Shown here piece after piece: positions 24,970 through 32,922 of a stretch of DNA of 64,000 nucleotides; the first letter of the stretch is position 1, and each line of letters opens with the position of its first letter. A program made the translations under genes and the position numbers. Below the pieces are notes generated by a model. That model searched no databases. It was given only the letters and a program-made list of their open reading frames with translations, and was not told where the DNA came from. This DNA comes from Lachnospiraceae bacterium (GTDB lineage: Bacteria; Bacillota; Clostridia; Lachnospirales; Lachnospiraceae): the NCBI GenBank assembly GCA_902363825.1, contig CABJBK010000001.1, positions 327,084-391,083 on the forward strand, given 5' to 3'.

Positions 24970-26265
24970 ATGGCAAAAGGATCTGTAAGAAAAAAAGGAA
25001 AGAAATGGTACTACCGCTTCTATGTAGAGGACGCAAGCGGCAATCTTGTTCAGAAAGAATGCGTTGGAACAGAAAGCAAAAGTGAAACTGAAAAACTGCT
25101 CCGTCAGGCAATGGATGATTATGAGAAAAAGAAATTTGTTGCCAAAGCGGATAATCTCACAGTCGGACAGCTTTTGGATGTGTGGGCAGAGGAGGAATTA
25201 AAAACAGGTACGCTCAGCAATGGTACGGTGGAGAATTACCTCGGAACAATCCGAAATATTAAGAAACACCCATTGGCAGAACGTAAACTGAAAAATGTAA
25301 CCTCTGAACATTTGCAATCTTTCTTCGATTTGCTTTCCTTCGGGGGAGTTCATCCCGATGGAAAAGAGAGAAAGGGTTACAGCAAAGATTACATCCATTC
25401 TTTTTCCGCAGTCATGCAGCAATCATTCCGCTTTGCAGTATTTCCAAAGCAGTATATTACGTTCAATCCTATGCAGTATATTAAACTGCGGTATCAGACG
25501 GATGAAGTGGATTTGTTTTCTGATGAGGATATGGACGGAAATGTCCAACCAATTTCACGAGAAGATTATGAAAGACTGCTTGCTTATCTGCAAAAAAAGA
25601 ACCCAGCCGCAATACTTCCAATCCAGATAGCCTATTATGCCGGGCTTCGTATTGGAGAAGCCTGTGGTTTGGCATGGCAGGACGTAAATCTGGAAGAACA
25701 ATGCCTTACCATAAGACGCAGCATCCGATATGATGGCTCAAAGCGCAAATATATCATCGGACCAACCAAGCGGAAAAAAGTAAGGGTTGTTGATTTTGGA
25801 GATACACTGGTAGAGATTTTCCGTAATGCCCGGAAAGAGCAGTTAAAAAATCGAATGCAGTACGAAGAACTTTATCACACGAACTACTACAAAGAGGTCA
25901 AAGAGAAAAACAGAGTGTACTACGAATATTATTGCTTAGACAGAACGCAGGAAGTCCCGGCAGATTATAAAGAAATTTCTTTTGTCTGCTTAAGACCGGA
26001 TGGTTGTCTGGAACTTCCGACTACTTTGGGGACGGTATGCAGAAAGGTGGCAAAAGCATTAGAGGGATTTGAAGGCTTTCATTTCCACCAGTTACGTCAC
26101 ACCTATACAAGCAACCTTTTAGCAAATGGAGCAGCCCCAAAAGATGTACAGGAATTGTTGGGACACTCAGATGTCAGTACCACAATGAATGTCTATGCTC
26201 ACTCCACAAGAGATGCGAAACGAAAATCGGTTCGGCTTCTTGATAAAGTGGTAGGTAATGACTAA
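24970..26265 (+). CDS. int: Tyrosine integrase, Tn916-like
   Basis: A 431-residue site-specific recombinase. An N-terminal arm-binding domain (GSVRKKGKKWYYRFYVED, about 3-50) is followed by the SAM-like core-binding domain (about 60-165) and the catalytic domain. The catalytic set is visible: Arg in YYAGLRIGEACGL, HQLRH, LLGHSD and the tyrosine in MNVYAH. The ATG at 24970 follows AAAGGAG; upstream in-frame TTG at 24940 is less likely. It lies at the right end of the element next to arm-type repeats, which is expected for this family. Confidence 0.93.
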   Translation: MAKGSVRKKGKKWYYRFYVEDASGNLVQKECVGTESKSETEKLLRQAMDDYEKKKFVAKADNLTVGQLLDVWAEEELKTGTLSNGTVENYLGTIRNIKKHPLAERKLKNVTSEHLQSFFDLLSFGGVHPDGKERKGYSKDYIHSFSAVMQQSFRFAVFPKQYITFNPMQYIKLRYQTDEVDLFSDEDMDGNVQPISREDYERLLAYLQKKNPAAILPIQIAYYAGLRIGEACGLAWQDVNLEEQCLTIRRSIRYDGSKRKYIIGPTKRKKVRVVDFGDTLVEIFRNARKEQLKNRMQYEELYHTNYYKEVKEKNRVYYEYYCLDRTQEVPADYKEISFVCLRPDGCLELPTTLGTVCRKVAKALEGFEGFHFHQLRHTYTSNLLANGAAPKDVQELLGHSDVSTTMNVYAHSTRDAKRKSVRLLDKVVGND

Positions 26266-26270
26266 AAAAA

Positions 26271-26319
26271 TTCCCTTATTTCCCTTGTGATTATCTCATA
26301 AGGGCAAAAATAAGGGAAA
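26271..26319 (+). repeat. Right-end integrase arm-type sites (candidate)
   Basis: TTCCCTTATT (26271-26280), TTTCCCTTGTG (26279-26289) and inverted AAGGGAAA (26312-26319) match motifs at 14856-14932. Confidence 0.5.
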
Positions 26320-26389
26320 CTACATATCATTTCACTAATGGACAGGCGGAAAAGCCTGTAAAATGGGGAAAGTTAGAGGAATAATTATA

Positions 26390-26410
26390 TAAATTCCAGT
26401 TTATTATTTC
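26390..26410 (+). repeat. Candidate right attachment repeat (attR)
   Basis: TAAATTCCAGTT followed by TATTATTTC resembles the left copy at 14748. It lies about 70 bp beyond the right arm sites. Confidence 0.35.
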
Positions 26411-26456
26411 CTAATTGTATCATAAAACAGAGGATGATCGGAGGATATGTGAGAAA

Positions 26457-26654
26457 ATGGAAATACTATTATGGCAGGCACGAACCAATAAAGGATGGGT
26501 GCTGGAACAACTGGAAAAGAAAAGCGGTGTAAGCAAAGCCACGCTGAATAGAATTGAGAATGGACAAACGTCTCCGACGATGGATGTCATGGAGAAAGTG
26601 GCAAAGGCGCTGAACATAAGAATCTCGGATTTATACGAATCTGAGTATAAGTAG
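26457..26654 (+). CDS. Small XRE-family regulator
   Basis: A 65-residue protein made of a single helix-turn-helix domain (WVLEQLEKKSGVSKATLNRI and ENGQTSPTMDVMEKVAKAL). GGAGG at 26440-26444 lies 12 nt upstream of this ATG; a TTG start at 26415 would add 14 residues. It begins about 50 nt beyond the putative right end of the element, so it could be a host gene beside the insertion site or an element gene. Target unknown. Confidence 0.7.
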   Translation: MEILLWQARTNKGWVLEQLEKKSGVSKATLNRIENGQTSPTMDVMEKVAKALNIRISDLYESEYK

Positions 26655-26770
26655 AAAGAGGATGCTTTCGGCATTTTTTACCTGCTTTTTACACATATGT
26701 GCTATCGGAATTTACATAAACCGCATATAATAACCTGGTCACAATAAAACAGGAATGGAGAGGCAGATCT

Positions 26771-27502
26771 ATGACAAAAATCTGGGCACACCGCGGCGCA
26801 TCCGGTTACGCGCCGGAAAACACGATGGAAGCATTCCGGCTGGCGGATGAGATGAAAGCGGACGGCATCGAGCTTGATGTTCAGCTGACCAAAGACGGCG
26901 AGGTCGTCGTACTGCATGATGAGAAGATCGACCGGGTGAGCAACGGCAGGGGATACGTGAGAGATTATACACTGGCAGAGTTAAAAAAGTTCCGTTTTTC
27001 CAAAACACATCCGGAGTACAAAGACGCGGTGATCCCGACGTTAAAAGAAGTGCTTGCTTATGTGAAGACGACGTCCATGACGGTGAATATCGAGTTGAAG
27101 ACGGGCGTGTTCTTTTATGAGGGGTTGGCAGAAAAAACGCTTGCGCTCGTAAAAGAAGCGGGGATGGAGGAGCGGGTGATCTATTCCTCATTTAACCACT
27201 ACACCATCCGTGATATCAAAAAATCAGATAAAAAAGCGAAGACCGGACTGCTCTATGCCGACGGCTACATCGATATGCCGATCTACGGCGCGGCACTCGG
27301 CGTGGATGCGCTCCATCCGGCACTTTATAATTTACAGTATCCGAATTTTCTGGAAGACTGCCGGACGAAACAGTTGAAGGTGCATGTGTGGACCGTGAAC
27401 AAAGAAAAATACATGAAAAAATTCTGTGAACTGGGCGTGGATGCCCTGATCACCAACTATCCGGATAAGGCGGGAAAGATCAGAGATCAGCTGCAAAAAT
27501 AG
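26771..27502 (+). CDS. Glycerophosphodiester phosphodiesterase
   Basis: Hydrolyses glycerophosphodiesters to glycerol 3-phosphate and an alcohol. The 243-residue protein starts at once with the catalytic domain: AHRGASGYAPENTMEAF (His, Arg and Glu of the active site), the metal-binding ELDVQLTKDG, and HDEKIDR. C-terminal VWTVNKEKYMKKFCELGVDALITNYPD closes the TIM barrel. No signal peptide, so it is cytoplasmic (UgpQ type). It is monocistronic and ends in a hairpin shared with the opposite small gene. Confidence 0.9.
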   Translation: MTKIWAHRGASGYAPENTMEAFRLADEMKADGIELDVQLTKDGEVVVLHDEKIDRVSNGRGYVRDYTLAELKKFRFSKTHPEYKDAVIPTLKEVLAYVKTTSMTVNIELKTGVFFYEGLAEKTLALVKEAGMEERVIYSSFNHYTIRDIKKSDKKAKTGLLYADGYIDMPIYGAALGVDALHPALYNLQYPNFLEDCRTKQLKVHVWTVNKEKYMKKFCELGVDALITNYPDKAGKIRDQLQK

Positions 27503-27521
27503 CGAAAGAAAAAGACGGGAA

Positions 27522-27562
27522 AAAAGACACATGTGGAAAGAAAGCACATGCGTCTTTTGGAT
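27522..27562. terminator. Bidirectional terminator
   Basis: AAAAGACACATGTG (27522-27535) pairs with CACATGCGTCTTTT (27545-27558), with A-rich and T-rich flanks that serve both strands. It lies between the phosphodiesterase and the small membrane-protein gene. Confidence 0.7.
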
Positions 27563-27573
27563 TTTCGTTTGGC

Positions 27574-27726
27574 TTAAATAATGTGGTTGGAACGGCTGCC
27601 AAGCAGTCTTGCGCCGTTTATGATCAAAAGAATTCCGGCAGCGATGCCTCCGGCTAACACGCAGATCCCGATGACCAGAGAAGAAGCACCGGTGGATCCG
27701 ATCGTCTTATATGTTTTTTCGTCCAT
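27574..27726 (-). CDS. Small single-pass membrane protein, 50 residues
   Basis: A short frame starting MDEKTYKTIG and ending RSNHII. A single hydrophobic helix runs from about residue 15 to 37 (SSLVIGICVLAGGIAAG and following). A strong ribosome site (AAGGAGGG, 8 nt before ATG) and a shared terminator support it as a real gene. It is the only coding content I see in the 480-nt gap between the phosphodiesterase and the HD-GYP gene. Function unknown; membrane insertion is inferred from hydropathy. Confidence 0.65.
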   Translation of the reverse strand: MDEKTYKTIGSTGASSLVIGICVLAGGIAAGILLIINGARLLGSRSNHII

Positions 27727-27912
27727 GTGAAATACCCTCCTTATGCATGATTTAAACCAGTATTTCTTTTATTATACAATAAAGTGAAGAAGAAAGGAAG
27801 TGACTTTACAATTCCAAGGAAAATCGGGCATGGAAAATCCGTGAAAAAAATCATCTGAATATTGCAAAATGACAGAGGGGATGATACATTATATAAAGAA
27901 TATGTGATACAT

Positions 27913-27962
27913 GAGCCGGCTCTGTGACCGATACAGGGGCGGTTCTTATATCTTATTTTTTT
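27913..27962 (+). promoter_or_regulatory. Terminator-like hairpin in the HD-GYP leader
   Basis: GAGCCGGCTCTGT (27913-27925) pairs with ACAGGGGCGGTTC (27933-27945), with one mismatch and G-T pairs. It is followed by a T-rich stretch ending about 22 nt before the start codon. It could terminate upstream transcription or act as a conditional attenuator. Confidence 0.5.
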
Positions 27963-27984
27963 GGTATTACTGTGAGGGGTATGG

Positions 27985-29076
27985 ATGCATTATTTACCGA
28001 TCAATCAAGTAAAGACGGGAATGATCCTTGGGCGGGATATGTATGATTTTACCGACAAGATTCTCTTACATAGGGGGAAAGCACTGACGGAACATCTGAT
28101 CCTGCGTCTTCAGGATTACGGCTATCAGGGCGTTTATATTGATGATGAACTGACAAAAGATCTGGAGATCGAAGAAATTATAAGTATGGAACTGCGCACA
28201 AAAGCGCTGGCTGCCATTGAAAAACTGGATGTGGACGGTGTGCGGGATATCGCAAAGGAGATCGTGGACGGTATCTTACAGTCCGGGACAGTGTCACTGG
28301 ATATGATCGATCTGCGCTCGTTTGACGATTATACCTATTACCATTCGCTGAATGTGGCGGTGCTCGCGACGATCGTCGGAATGGGGATGGAATATTCCGA
28401 AGAAGATCTGCAGGCGTTGTGTATAGCAGGCATGTTTCACGATATTGGAAAACAGTTTATCCCGCAGGAGATCATCAACAAGCCGGGGAAGATCACACCG
28501 GAAGAATTTGCGATCATAAAAGAACATCCGCAGAAATCCTATGATTTCTTGAGTGACCGGCTGGATATTACTTCAAATATAAAAATGGGTGTGCTCTGCC
28601 ACCATGAAAACGAAGACGGGACCGGTTATCCGCTTGGACTGACAGGGGACAAGATACATCCGTTCGCAAAGATCCTTCATGTTGTGGATGTGTATGACGC
28701 ACTTTCGAGCAAACGCCCCTATAAAAAGGCATATGCCAGATCAGAGGCACTGGAGTATCTGATGGGTGGAAGCATGTCCATGTTTGATGAAAATGTCATC
28801 AATGTGTTTATGAAATATGTTCCGATCTATCCGAGAGGAATGGGTGTGATCCTTTCTGACGGAAGAGAGGGTGTGATCTGTGAGAATAACAAGGGATCCA
28901 GTTTGAGACCACGGATCCGGCTGGTCAACGGTGAGGAGATCGATCTGATGGATGTGGAGCGGTACAGCACACTTACGATCCTAAAGCAGCATGATGAGGA
29001 AGCGCTGACAGCGGAGGAGATCGAGCGGATCGAACAGGAACGGAAAGATTTAAACGAGCAGCTTAGAACAAGATAG
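27985..29076 (+). CDS. HD-GYP domain protein, probable cyclic-di-GMP phosphodiesterase
   Basis: A 363-residue protein with an N-terminal region of about 100 residues followed by an HD-GYP domain. FHDIGK (His152-Asp153), HHENEDGTGYP (206-216, including the GYP) and the Asp in VVDVYDAL are present. The domain normally linearises cyclic-di-GMP. A long charged C-terminal tail extends past residue 300. No membrane helix, so it is soluble. GAGGGG precedes the ATG at 27985. It is followed by unrelated metabolic genes and may control the motile/sessile switch in this chemotaxis-bearing host. Confidence 0.88.
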   Translation: MHYLPINQVKTGMILGRDMYDFTDKILLHRGKALTEHLILRLQDYGYQGVYIDDELTKDLEIEEIISMELRTKALAAIEKLDVDGVRDIAKEIVDGILQSGTVSLDMIDLRSFDDYTYYHSLNVAVLATIVGMGMEYSEEDLQALCIAGMFHDIGKQFIPQEIINKPGKITPEEFAIIKEHPQKSYDFLSDRLDITSNIKMGVLCHHENEDGTGYPLGLTGDKIHPFAKILHVVDVYDALSSKRPYKKAYARSEALEYLMGGSMSMFDENVINVFMKYVPIYPRGMGVILSDGREGVICENNKGSSLRPRIRLVNGEEIDLMDVERYSTLTILKQHDEEALTAEEIERIEQERKDLNEQLRTR

Positions 29077-29097
29077 ATAAAAGAGAGGAGTCTGTTT

Positions 29098-29565
29098 ATG
29101 GGACGGAAAGAAAAAGCGGAAGAATTGTTCACACAGGGGTATAACTGTGCGCAGGCGGTATTTTTGGCGTATGCGGATCGTATGGACATGGATGAGAAAA
29201 CAGCGGCAAAGCTTGCGTCATCTTTTGGCGGAGGCATGGGATGTCTGCGTGAGGTCTGTGGCGCGGTCAGCGGAATGTTCATGGTGACAGGTATGTTATA
29301 CGGCTATGATGATCCGAAGGCACCGGAAGAGAAAAAGGAGCATTACGGAAAGATCCAGGAGCTTGCGGCAAAATTCAAAGAACAGAACGGATCGATCGTC
29401 TGTCGGGAGCTGCTTGGACTGGACGGCGGTGCGAACCGCCAGACACCGGAGCTTAGAACAGCGGAGTACTATAAAAAACGCCCATGTAAGGAGTTAGTCG
29501 GAATGGCGGCAGAGATCCTGGAAGCGGAAATGCTGGAATGGGACAAAGCAAATGAGGGTAAATAA
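29098..29565 (+). CDS. C_GCAxxG_C_C family redox-type protein
   Basis: A 155-residue protein with the family pattern of spaced cysteines: Cys17 in GYNCAQAV, then GMGCLREVCGAVSGM (Cys49, Cys54) and two later cysteines (SIVCREL, RPCKEL). Members are predicted metal- or redox-active proteins of anaerobes, with no settled function. GAGAGGAG lies upstream of the start. It lies between the HD-GYP gene and nrdD, 23 nt before nrdD, so it may be coexpressed with the ribonucleotide reductase. Confidence 0.85.
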   Translation: MGRKEKAEELFTQGYNCAQAVFLAYADRMDMDEKTAAKLASSFGGGMGCLREVCGAVSGMFMVTGMLYGYDDPKAPEEKKEHYGKIQELAAKFKEQNGSIVCRELLGLDGGANRQTPELRTAEYYKKRPCKELVGMAAEILEAEMLEWDKANEGK

Positions 29566-29588
29566 CAGATAGGGGCAGGAGAAAGAGT

Positions 29589-31751
29589 ATGAAGATTATA
29601 AAAAGAAGCGGTGCGGAGGCAGTATTTGATATTTCAAAGATCATTACCGCGATCGACAAGGCGAATCATGAAGTGGTACAGGGAGAACGGCTGACCATGG
29701 AAGAGATCCATGATATCGCGCAGTACATTGAGGATGCCGGCGCGGATATGAGACGCTCGCTGAATGTGGAGGAGATCCAGGATCTGGTCGAGGACCGTAT
29801 CATGGACAAGCGTGCTTTTTCGGTTGCGCGCAAATATATCACATACCGCTATCAGAGAGCGCTGGTGCGCAAGTCCAATTCGACCGATGAGCAGATCTTA
29901 AGTCTGATCGAGTGCAATAACGAAGAGGTCAAACAGGAAAATTCCAATAAAAACTCAACGGTCAACAGCGTGCAGAGAGATTATATGGCGGGCGAAGTGA
30001 GCAAGGATATCACAAGACGTTTTTTACTGCCGCGTGATATTGTGCAGGCGCACGAACAGGGGATCATCCATTTCCATGATGCGGATTATTTTGCGCAGCA
30101 TATGCACAACTGTGATCTGGTCAATCTTGAGGACATGCTGCAGAACGGAACGGTGATCAGCGGGACAAGGATCGACCGGCCGCACTCTTTTTCCATTGCC
30201 TGCAATATCGCGACCCAGATCATTGCGCAGGTGGCAAGTTCCCAGTATGGCGGACAGAGCATCTCGCTGGCGCATCTGGTGCCGTTCGTGGATGTGAGCA
30301 GACAGAAGATCCGTGCGGAAGTCCTTGAGACGTTAGAGGAATCCGGAAGTGAGCTTTCCGAGGAGAAGATCGAACGGATCGTGGAGCGCAGACTGCGCAA
30401 GGAGATCCAGAAAGGGGTACAGACGATCCAGTATCAGGTGGTGACACTGATGACAACGAACGGACAGTCACCGTTTGTTACGGTGTTTATGTATCTCAAC
30501 GAGGCGAAAGATGAGCGGGAAAAAGCGGATCTTGCGCTGATCATCGACGAAGTGTTGGAACAGCGTTATCAGGGCGTCAAAAATGAGGACGGTGTCTGGG
30601 TGACACCGGCGTTCCCGAAACTGATCTATGTGCTTGAGGAAGATAATATCCACGAAGATTCCAAATATTATTATCTGACGAAGAAAGCGGCACACTGTAC
30701 AGCAAAACGTATGGTGCCGGATTATATTTCCGAGAAAAAGATGAAGGAATTAAAAGAAGGCAACTGCTTCCCGGTCATGGGCTGCCGCAGCGCACTCAGT
30801 GTGTGGAAAGATGAAACGGGAAAACCGAAATTTTACGGCCGTTTCAACCAGGGCGTAGTCACATTAAATCTTGTGGACATCGCACTTTCCGCAGAGGGAG
30901 ATTTCGAAAAATTCTGGAAGATATTTGATGAACGGCTGGATCTGTGTTACCGTGCGCTGATGATCCGGCATGAACGGCTGAAGGGAACGGTATCGGATGT
31001 GGCACCGATCCTGTGGCAGCATGGGGCGCTTGCGCGTCTGAAAAAAGGTGAGACGATCGACCGGCTCTTATATGGCGGCTACTCCACGATCTCGCTTGGC
31101 TATGCGGGACTTTGCGAATGTACCCGGTATATGACCGGAAAATCCCATACAGATCCGAGTGCGACACCGTTTGCGCTTAAAGTCATGGAATATATGAATA
31201 AGGCCTGCGAACGATGGAAAAACGAGACGAACATCGGATTCAGCATTTACGGGACACCGTTAGAGAGCACGACGTATAAATTTGCGAAGTGCCTGCAGAA
31301 ACGGTTTGGCATCGTAAAGGGCGTCACGGACAAAAATTATATTACAAACAGTTATCATGTACATGTGACAGAAGACATCGACGCGTTCTCCAAACTGAAA
31401 TTTGAGTCGCAGTTCCAGGCGTTGTCTACCGGCGGTGCGGTGAGCTATGTGGAAGTGCCGAATATGCAGGACAATATCGAGGCGGTGCTTGATATCATGA
31501 AATTCATATACAACAATATCATGTATGCGGAGCTTAATACCAAGAGCGATTACTGTCAGGTGTGCGGTTATGACGGAGAGATCCGGGTCGTGTCGAATGA
31601 GGAAGGCAAGCTGATCTGGGAATGTCCAAACTGTCATAACACCGATCAGGCAAAAATGAACGTGGCAAGAAGAACCTGCGGCTACATCGGCAGCCAGTAC
31701 TGGAATCAGGGAAGAACCCAGGAGATCAGGGAACGCGTACTGCACTTATAA
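29589..31751 (+). CDS. nrdD: Anaerobic ribonucleoside-triphosphate reductase
   Basis: The oxygen-sensitive class III reductase that makes dNTPs from NTPs. The 720-residue protein begins with an ATP-cone allosteric domain (about 1-95). It has the catalytic 10-strand barrel, a zinc site (CQVCGYDG and CPNCH) and the glycyl-radical loop RRTCGYIG about 22 residues from the end. It needs NrdG, encoded just downstream, for radical generation. A hairpin terminator lies between the two genes. No NrdR box was recognised upstream. Confidence 0.96.
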   Translation: MKIIKRSGAEAVFDISKIITAIDKANHEVVQGERLTMEEIHDIAQYIEDAGADMRRSLNVEEIQDLVEDRIMDKRAFSVARKYITYRYQRALVRKSNSTDEQILSLIECNNEEVKQENSNKNSTVNSVQRDYMAGEVSKDITRRFLLPRDIVQAHEQGIIHFHDADYFAQHMHNCDLVNLEDMLQNGTVISGTRIDRPHSFSIACNIATQIIAQVASSQYGGQSISLAHLVPFVDVSRQKIRAEVLETLEESGSELSEEKIERIVERRLRKEIQKGVQTIQYQVVTLMTTNGQSPFVTVFMYLNEAKDEREKADLALIIDEVLEQRYQGVKNEDGVWVTPAFPKLIYVLEEDNIHEDSKYYYLTKKAAHCTAKRMVPDYISEKKMKELKEGNCFPVMGCRSALSVWKDETGKPKFYGRFNQGVVTLNLVDIALSAEGDFEKFWKIFDERLDLCYRALMIRHERLKGTVSDVAPILWQHGALARLKKGETIDRLLYGGYSTISLGYAGLCECTRYMTGKSHTDPSATPFALKVMEYMNKACERWKNETNIGFSIYGTPLESTTYKFAKCLQKRFGIVKGVTDKNYITNSYHVHVTEDIDAFSKLKFESQFQALSTGGAVSYVEVPNMQDNIEAVLDIMKFIYNNIMYAELNTKSDYCQVCGYDGEIRVVSNEEGKLIWECPNCHNTDQAKMNVARRTCGYIGSQYWNQGRTQEIRERVLHL

Positions 31752-31760
31752 AAGATACAA

Positions 31761-31790
31761 AGGGGATTATCGGACGGTAATCCTCTTTTT
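31761..31790 (+). terminator. Hairpin terminator between nrdD and nrdG
   Basis: AGGGGATTA/TAATCCTCT, a 9-bp stem with an 8-nt loop and one mismatched position, is followed by TTTT. It probably reduces read-through into nrdG. Confidence 0.75.
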
Positions 31791-31832
31791 ACACGAAAGA
31801 AAATGCGGCTGATCGGACGGAAAGGAGAAGAT

Positions 31833-32354
31833 ATGAACTATTCGGCAGTTAAATATTACGATATCGCAAACGGGCTTGGAGTGCGCACATCGCTGTTTGT
31901 CTCCGGCTGCAGAAATCACTGCAAAGGCTGCTTTCAGCCGGAAACCTGGGATTTCTGCCATGGAAAACCATTTGATCCCACGGTGGAAAATGAGATCTTA
32001 GAATCGTTAAAACCGGATTATATCAAGGGACTGACCCTGCTTGGCGGCGATCCGTTTGAACCGGAAAATCAGGAGTCACTGGTTCCGTTTTTAAAAAGGG
32101 TAAAAGAACAGTTCCCGGAGAAAAATATCTGGGCATATACGGGGTACATTTTAGACCGGGATCTGATGGAGGGCGGAAAATGCTGTACGAAAGATACACC
32201 GGAGATGTTAAAGCGGATCGATGTGCTGGTGGACGGCCCGTTTGTGGAAGAAAAAAAGGACATCACATTAAAATTCAAGGGATCTTCCAATCAGCGTGTG
32301 ATCGATTTGAAAAAATTCTGTAAGGAGGGCGTGATCGAGACCTTATGGCAGTAA
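31833..32354 (+). CDS. nrdG: Anaerobic ribonucleotide reductase-activating protein
   Basis: A radical SAM enzyme that abstracts hydrogen from the NrdD glycine. The 173-residue protein has the CxxxCxxC cluster motif at Cys26, Cys30 and Cys33 (GCRNHCKGC) and the GGDPFEPEN SAM-binding motif. ATG at 31833 is chosen because AAAGGAG precedes it and the protein then begins MNYSAVKYYDIANGLGVR; the frame extends 10 codons upstream. The next gene overlaps its end by 10 nt. Confidence 0.95.
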   Translation: MNYSAVKYYDIANGLGVRTSLFVSGCRNHCKGCFQPETWDFCHGKPFDPTVENEILESLKPDYIKGLTLLGGDPFEPENQESLVPFLKRVKEQFPEKNIWAYTGYILDRDLMEGGKCCTKDTPEMLKRIDVLVDGPFVEEKKDITLKFKGSSNQRVIDLKKFCKEGVIETLWQ

Positions 32355-32866
32355 AAGAGCAGATTTATCAGATAGACGGTTTTATATTTTACGGAAAAAA
32401 AGAGGCGGAGCAGGCAAAAAAAGAGGCGGCGGGCGTGGAGTATCTGAAGGCAAAGATCGATAAGAATCAGCCGGAGGCGGTGCTTTCTGTTTACAATAAG
32501 ACAGTGGAAGAAAATCTGTTTGAAACGCCGGTGGGACTTTCCTATATGCGGGAATTGCAGCAGTACCTGAGAAAGATCCCCTATATCGCGGAAAAAGACA
32601 TCCTGCCGATCCCGGTAAAAAGTGGGAACGCCGATACAAAACCAAAGGAACAAAAAGAAAAGACGGACTTCAAAAAGCGGTATCAGACCTTGACTGTGAT
32701 CTGCGCGCTGTTGGTGATTATGGTGGTGTCCATGTTTGCGATCACGCTTACGAGTGATTCCCCGACAATCCTTGATTATGAGAAAAAGATCGTGAACCGT
32801 TATGAAGTATGGGAACAGGAACTGGATGCGCGGGAGCAGGAACTGGATGCGAAAACACAAAAATAA
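32345..32866 (+). CDS. Single-pass membrane protein of unknown function
   Basis: A 173-residue protein. Residues 1-105 are soluble and charged. One membrane helix runs from about 115 to 136 (LTVICALLVIMVVSMFAITL). The C-terminal tail is a short heptad-like EQELDAREQELDAKT repeat. Its ATG lies 10 nt inside nrdG in another frame, so it is translationally coupled to it. I do not recognise a family. Orientation suggests the large domain is cytoplasmic. Confidence 0.6.
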   Translation: MAVKEQIYQIDGFIFYGKKEAEQAKKEAAGVEYLKAKIDKNQPEAVLSVYNKTVEENLFETPVGLSYMRELQQYLRKIPYIAEKDILPIPVKSGNADTKPKEQKEKTDFKKRYQTLTVICALLVIMVVSMFAITLTSDSPTILDYEKKIVNRYEVWEQELDAREQELDAKTQK

Positions 32867-32878
32867 AAGAACACAGAT

Positions 32879-32906
32879 TTGACATAAATAACTGATATAG
32901 TATCTA
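32879..32906 (+). promoter_or_regulatory. Promoter of the regulator/kinase pair
   Basis: TTGACA (32879-32884) and TATCTA (32901-32906), spaced 16 bp, lie just before the response-regulator gene. Confidence 0.5.
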
Positions 32907-32922
32907 CAAAATGAGGTGACGG

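Larger units (their letters stand above)
14748..26410 (+). mobile_element. Integrative and mobilizable element, about 11.6 kb
   Basis: The segment holds, from left to right, a small unknown gene, a two-component system with an ABC transporter (cargo), a MobA/MobL relaxase operon read leftward with an oriT, an excisionase-like gene, a divergent repressor and a tyrosine integrase at the right end. It has no type IV secretion genes, so it would be mobilized rather than self-transmissible. A shared TAAATTCnAGTT motif marks both edges (14748 and 26390), and paired TTTCCCTTGTG/AAGGGAAA motifs lie just inside both ends. The composition is more AT-rich than the flanking core genome. The boundaries are inferred, not proven. 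Confidence 0.75.

Noticed and set aside
14775..26414. Terminal inverted repeats TTAGGAAATTTAATAACTG / CAGTTTATTATTTCCTAA
   Set aside because: Gapped and AT-rich, and a tyrosine integrase element does not use terminal inverted repeats; probably chance.
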